Shown: piece by piece, positions 63,874 to 64,000 of the stretch
Layout: each line of letters opens with the position of its first letter
Position numbering within the stretch: position 1 is the first letter of the stretch
Assembly (NCBI RefSeq): GCF_000813005.1
Contig: NZ_JSYP01000002.1
Coordinates: 310,001 to 374,000 of the forward strand
Direction of reading: 5' to 3'
Length of the DNA stretch: 64,000 nt
DNA from: Flavobacterium sp. KMS
GTDB taxonomy: Bacteria > Bacteroidota > Bacteroidia > Flavobacteriales > Flavobacteriaceae
The notes under the pieces: generated by a model
Seen by the model: only the letters and a program-made list of their open reading frames with translations
Told to the model about the DNA's origin: nothing
Databases searched by the model: none
Made by a program: the position numbers and the translations under genes

Positions 63874-64000
63874 ATGTATAATTCTACTCTTAAAATGCTT
63901 AATTTTTTTAAGCAAACCTTTTTCATTGTATTTCTTTTATTTTCAACTAGCTTATTTTCACAGATTTGTGGAACGCCAGGAGGAGATGGTCCCGTTACAG
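63874..64000 (+). CDS. Secreted protein, N-terminal fragment (cut by window end)
   Basis: An open frame of 42 codons runs off the window end. From ATG 63874 or the alternative ATG 63895 (MLNFFKQTFFIVFLLFSTSL) it encodes a signal peptide ending SLFSQ, followed by ICGTPGGDGPVT. This start is typical of large exported flavobacterial proteins, such as type IX secretion substrates or adhesins, but nothing more can be said from 42 residues. Confidence 0.7.
   Translation, partial: MYNSTLKMLNFFKQTFFIVFLLFSTSLFSQICGTPGGDGPVT

Overview
The window is an AT-rich, gene-dense stretch of a Bacteroidota chromosome, most likely Flavobacterium or a close relative. The evidence is the -7 promoter motif TAnnTTTG with TTTG about 18-21 bases upstream, the lack of Shine-Dalgarno sites, GLPGLI-family and DUF3127 genes, an alternative complex III (act) operon joined to an aa3 oxidase, and the gene content of the core operons. 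No phage, CRISPR array, rRNA or insertion sequence with a transposase is visible.

Layout. 0-3.6 kb: two tandem GLPGLI-family genes (the first cut by the window edge, the second with an out-of-frame signal peptide) and a TonB-receptor-like outer membrane protein. 3.6-9.3 kb: a Rieske-like lipoprotein, greA with a terminator-like leader, a HIT protein, an orphan histidine kinase, a flavin reductase family protein, a DUF3127 protein with an SSB-like acidic tail, aat and a MOSC protein. 9.3-16.9 kb (minus strand): a complete thiamine biosynthesis operon, TPP riboswitch-thiS-thiC-thiE2-thiD-thiE-thiG-thiH-thiF, interrupted between thiG and thiH by a frameshifted GxxExxY gene lying between inverted repeats of about 32 bp. 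17-22 kb: tag, two lipoproteins, a queuosine-precursor transporter and an M3 peptidase. 21.8-24.8 kb (minus): rplM-rpsI-rpsB-tsf, with a leader hairpin before rplM and a larger structured element before rpsB. 24.9-31.4 kb: two ferritin-like genes, a LacI-type regulator, two small membrane proteins and polA.

31.4-34.6 kb holds the observation I consider most worth following. An OmpR-type two-component system is flanked by two paralogous small, lysine-rich exported proteins. The promoters of both have the same arrangement to the base: CTTCAT, 5 nt, CTTCAT, 10 nt, TAnnTTTG, 43 nt, ATG. I infer that the two-component system controls both.

34.7-42 kb: a metallophosphoesterase, a thioredoxin-fold protein without the catalytic cysteines, a polysaccharide deacetylase, a TMEM260/DUF2723-type membrane protein, duplicated tRNA-Gln units and a tandem universal stress protein. 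42-46.8 kb: rimP-nusA-infB behind a strong terminator-like hairpin. 46.9-49.6 kb: an outer membrane protein, a class A acid phosphatase and a SPOR protein. 49.7-61.2 kb: actABCDEF-coxB-coxA, the quinol-to-oxygen branch of the respiratory chain. 61.2-63.3 kb: ruvB (possibly leaderless) and queG, separated by a likely dispersed intergenic repeat. The window ends in the first 42 codons of a secreted protein with a long leader.
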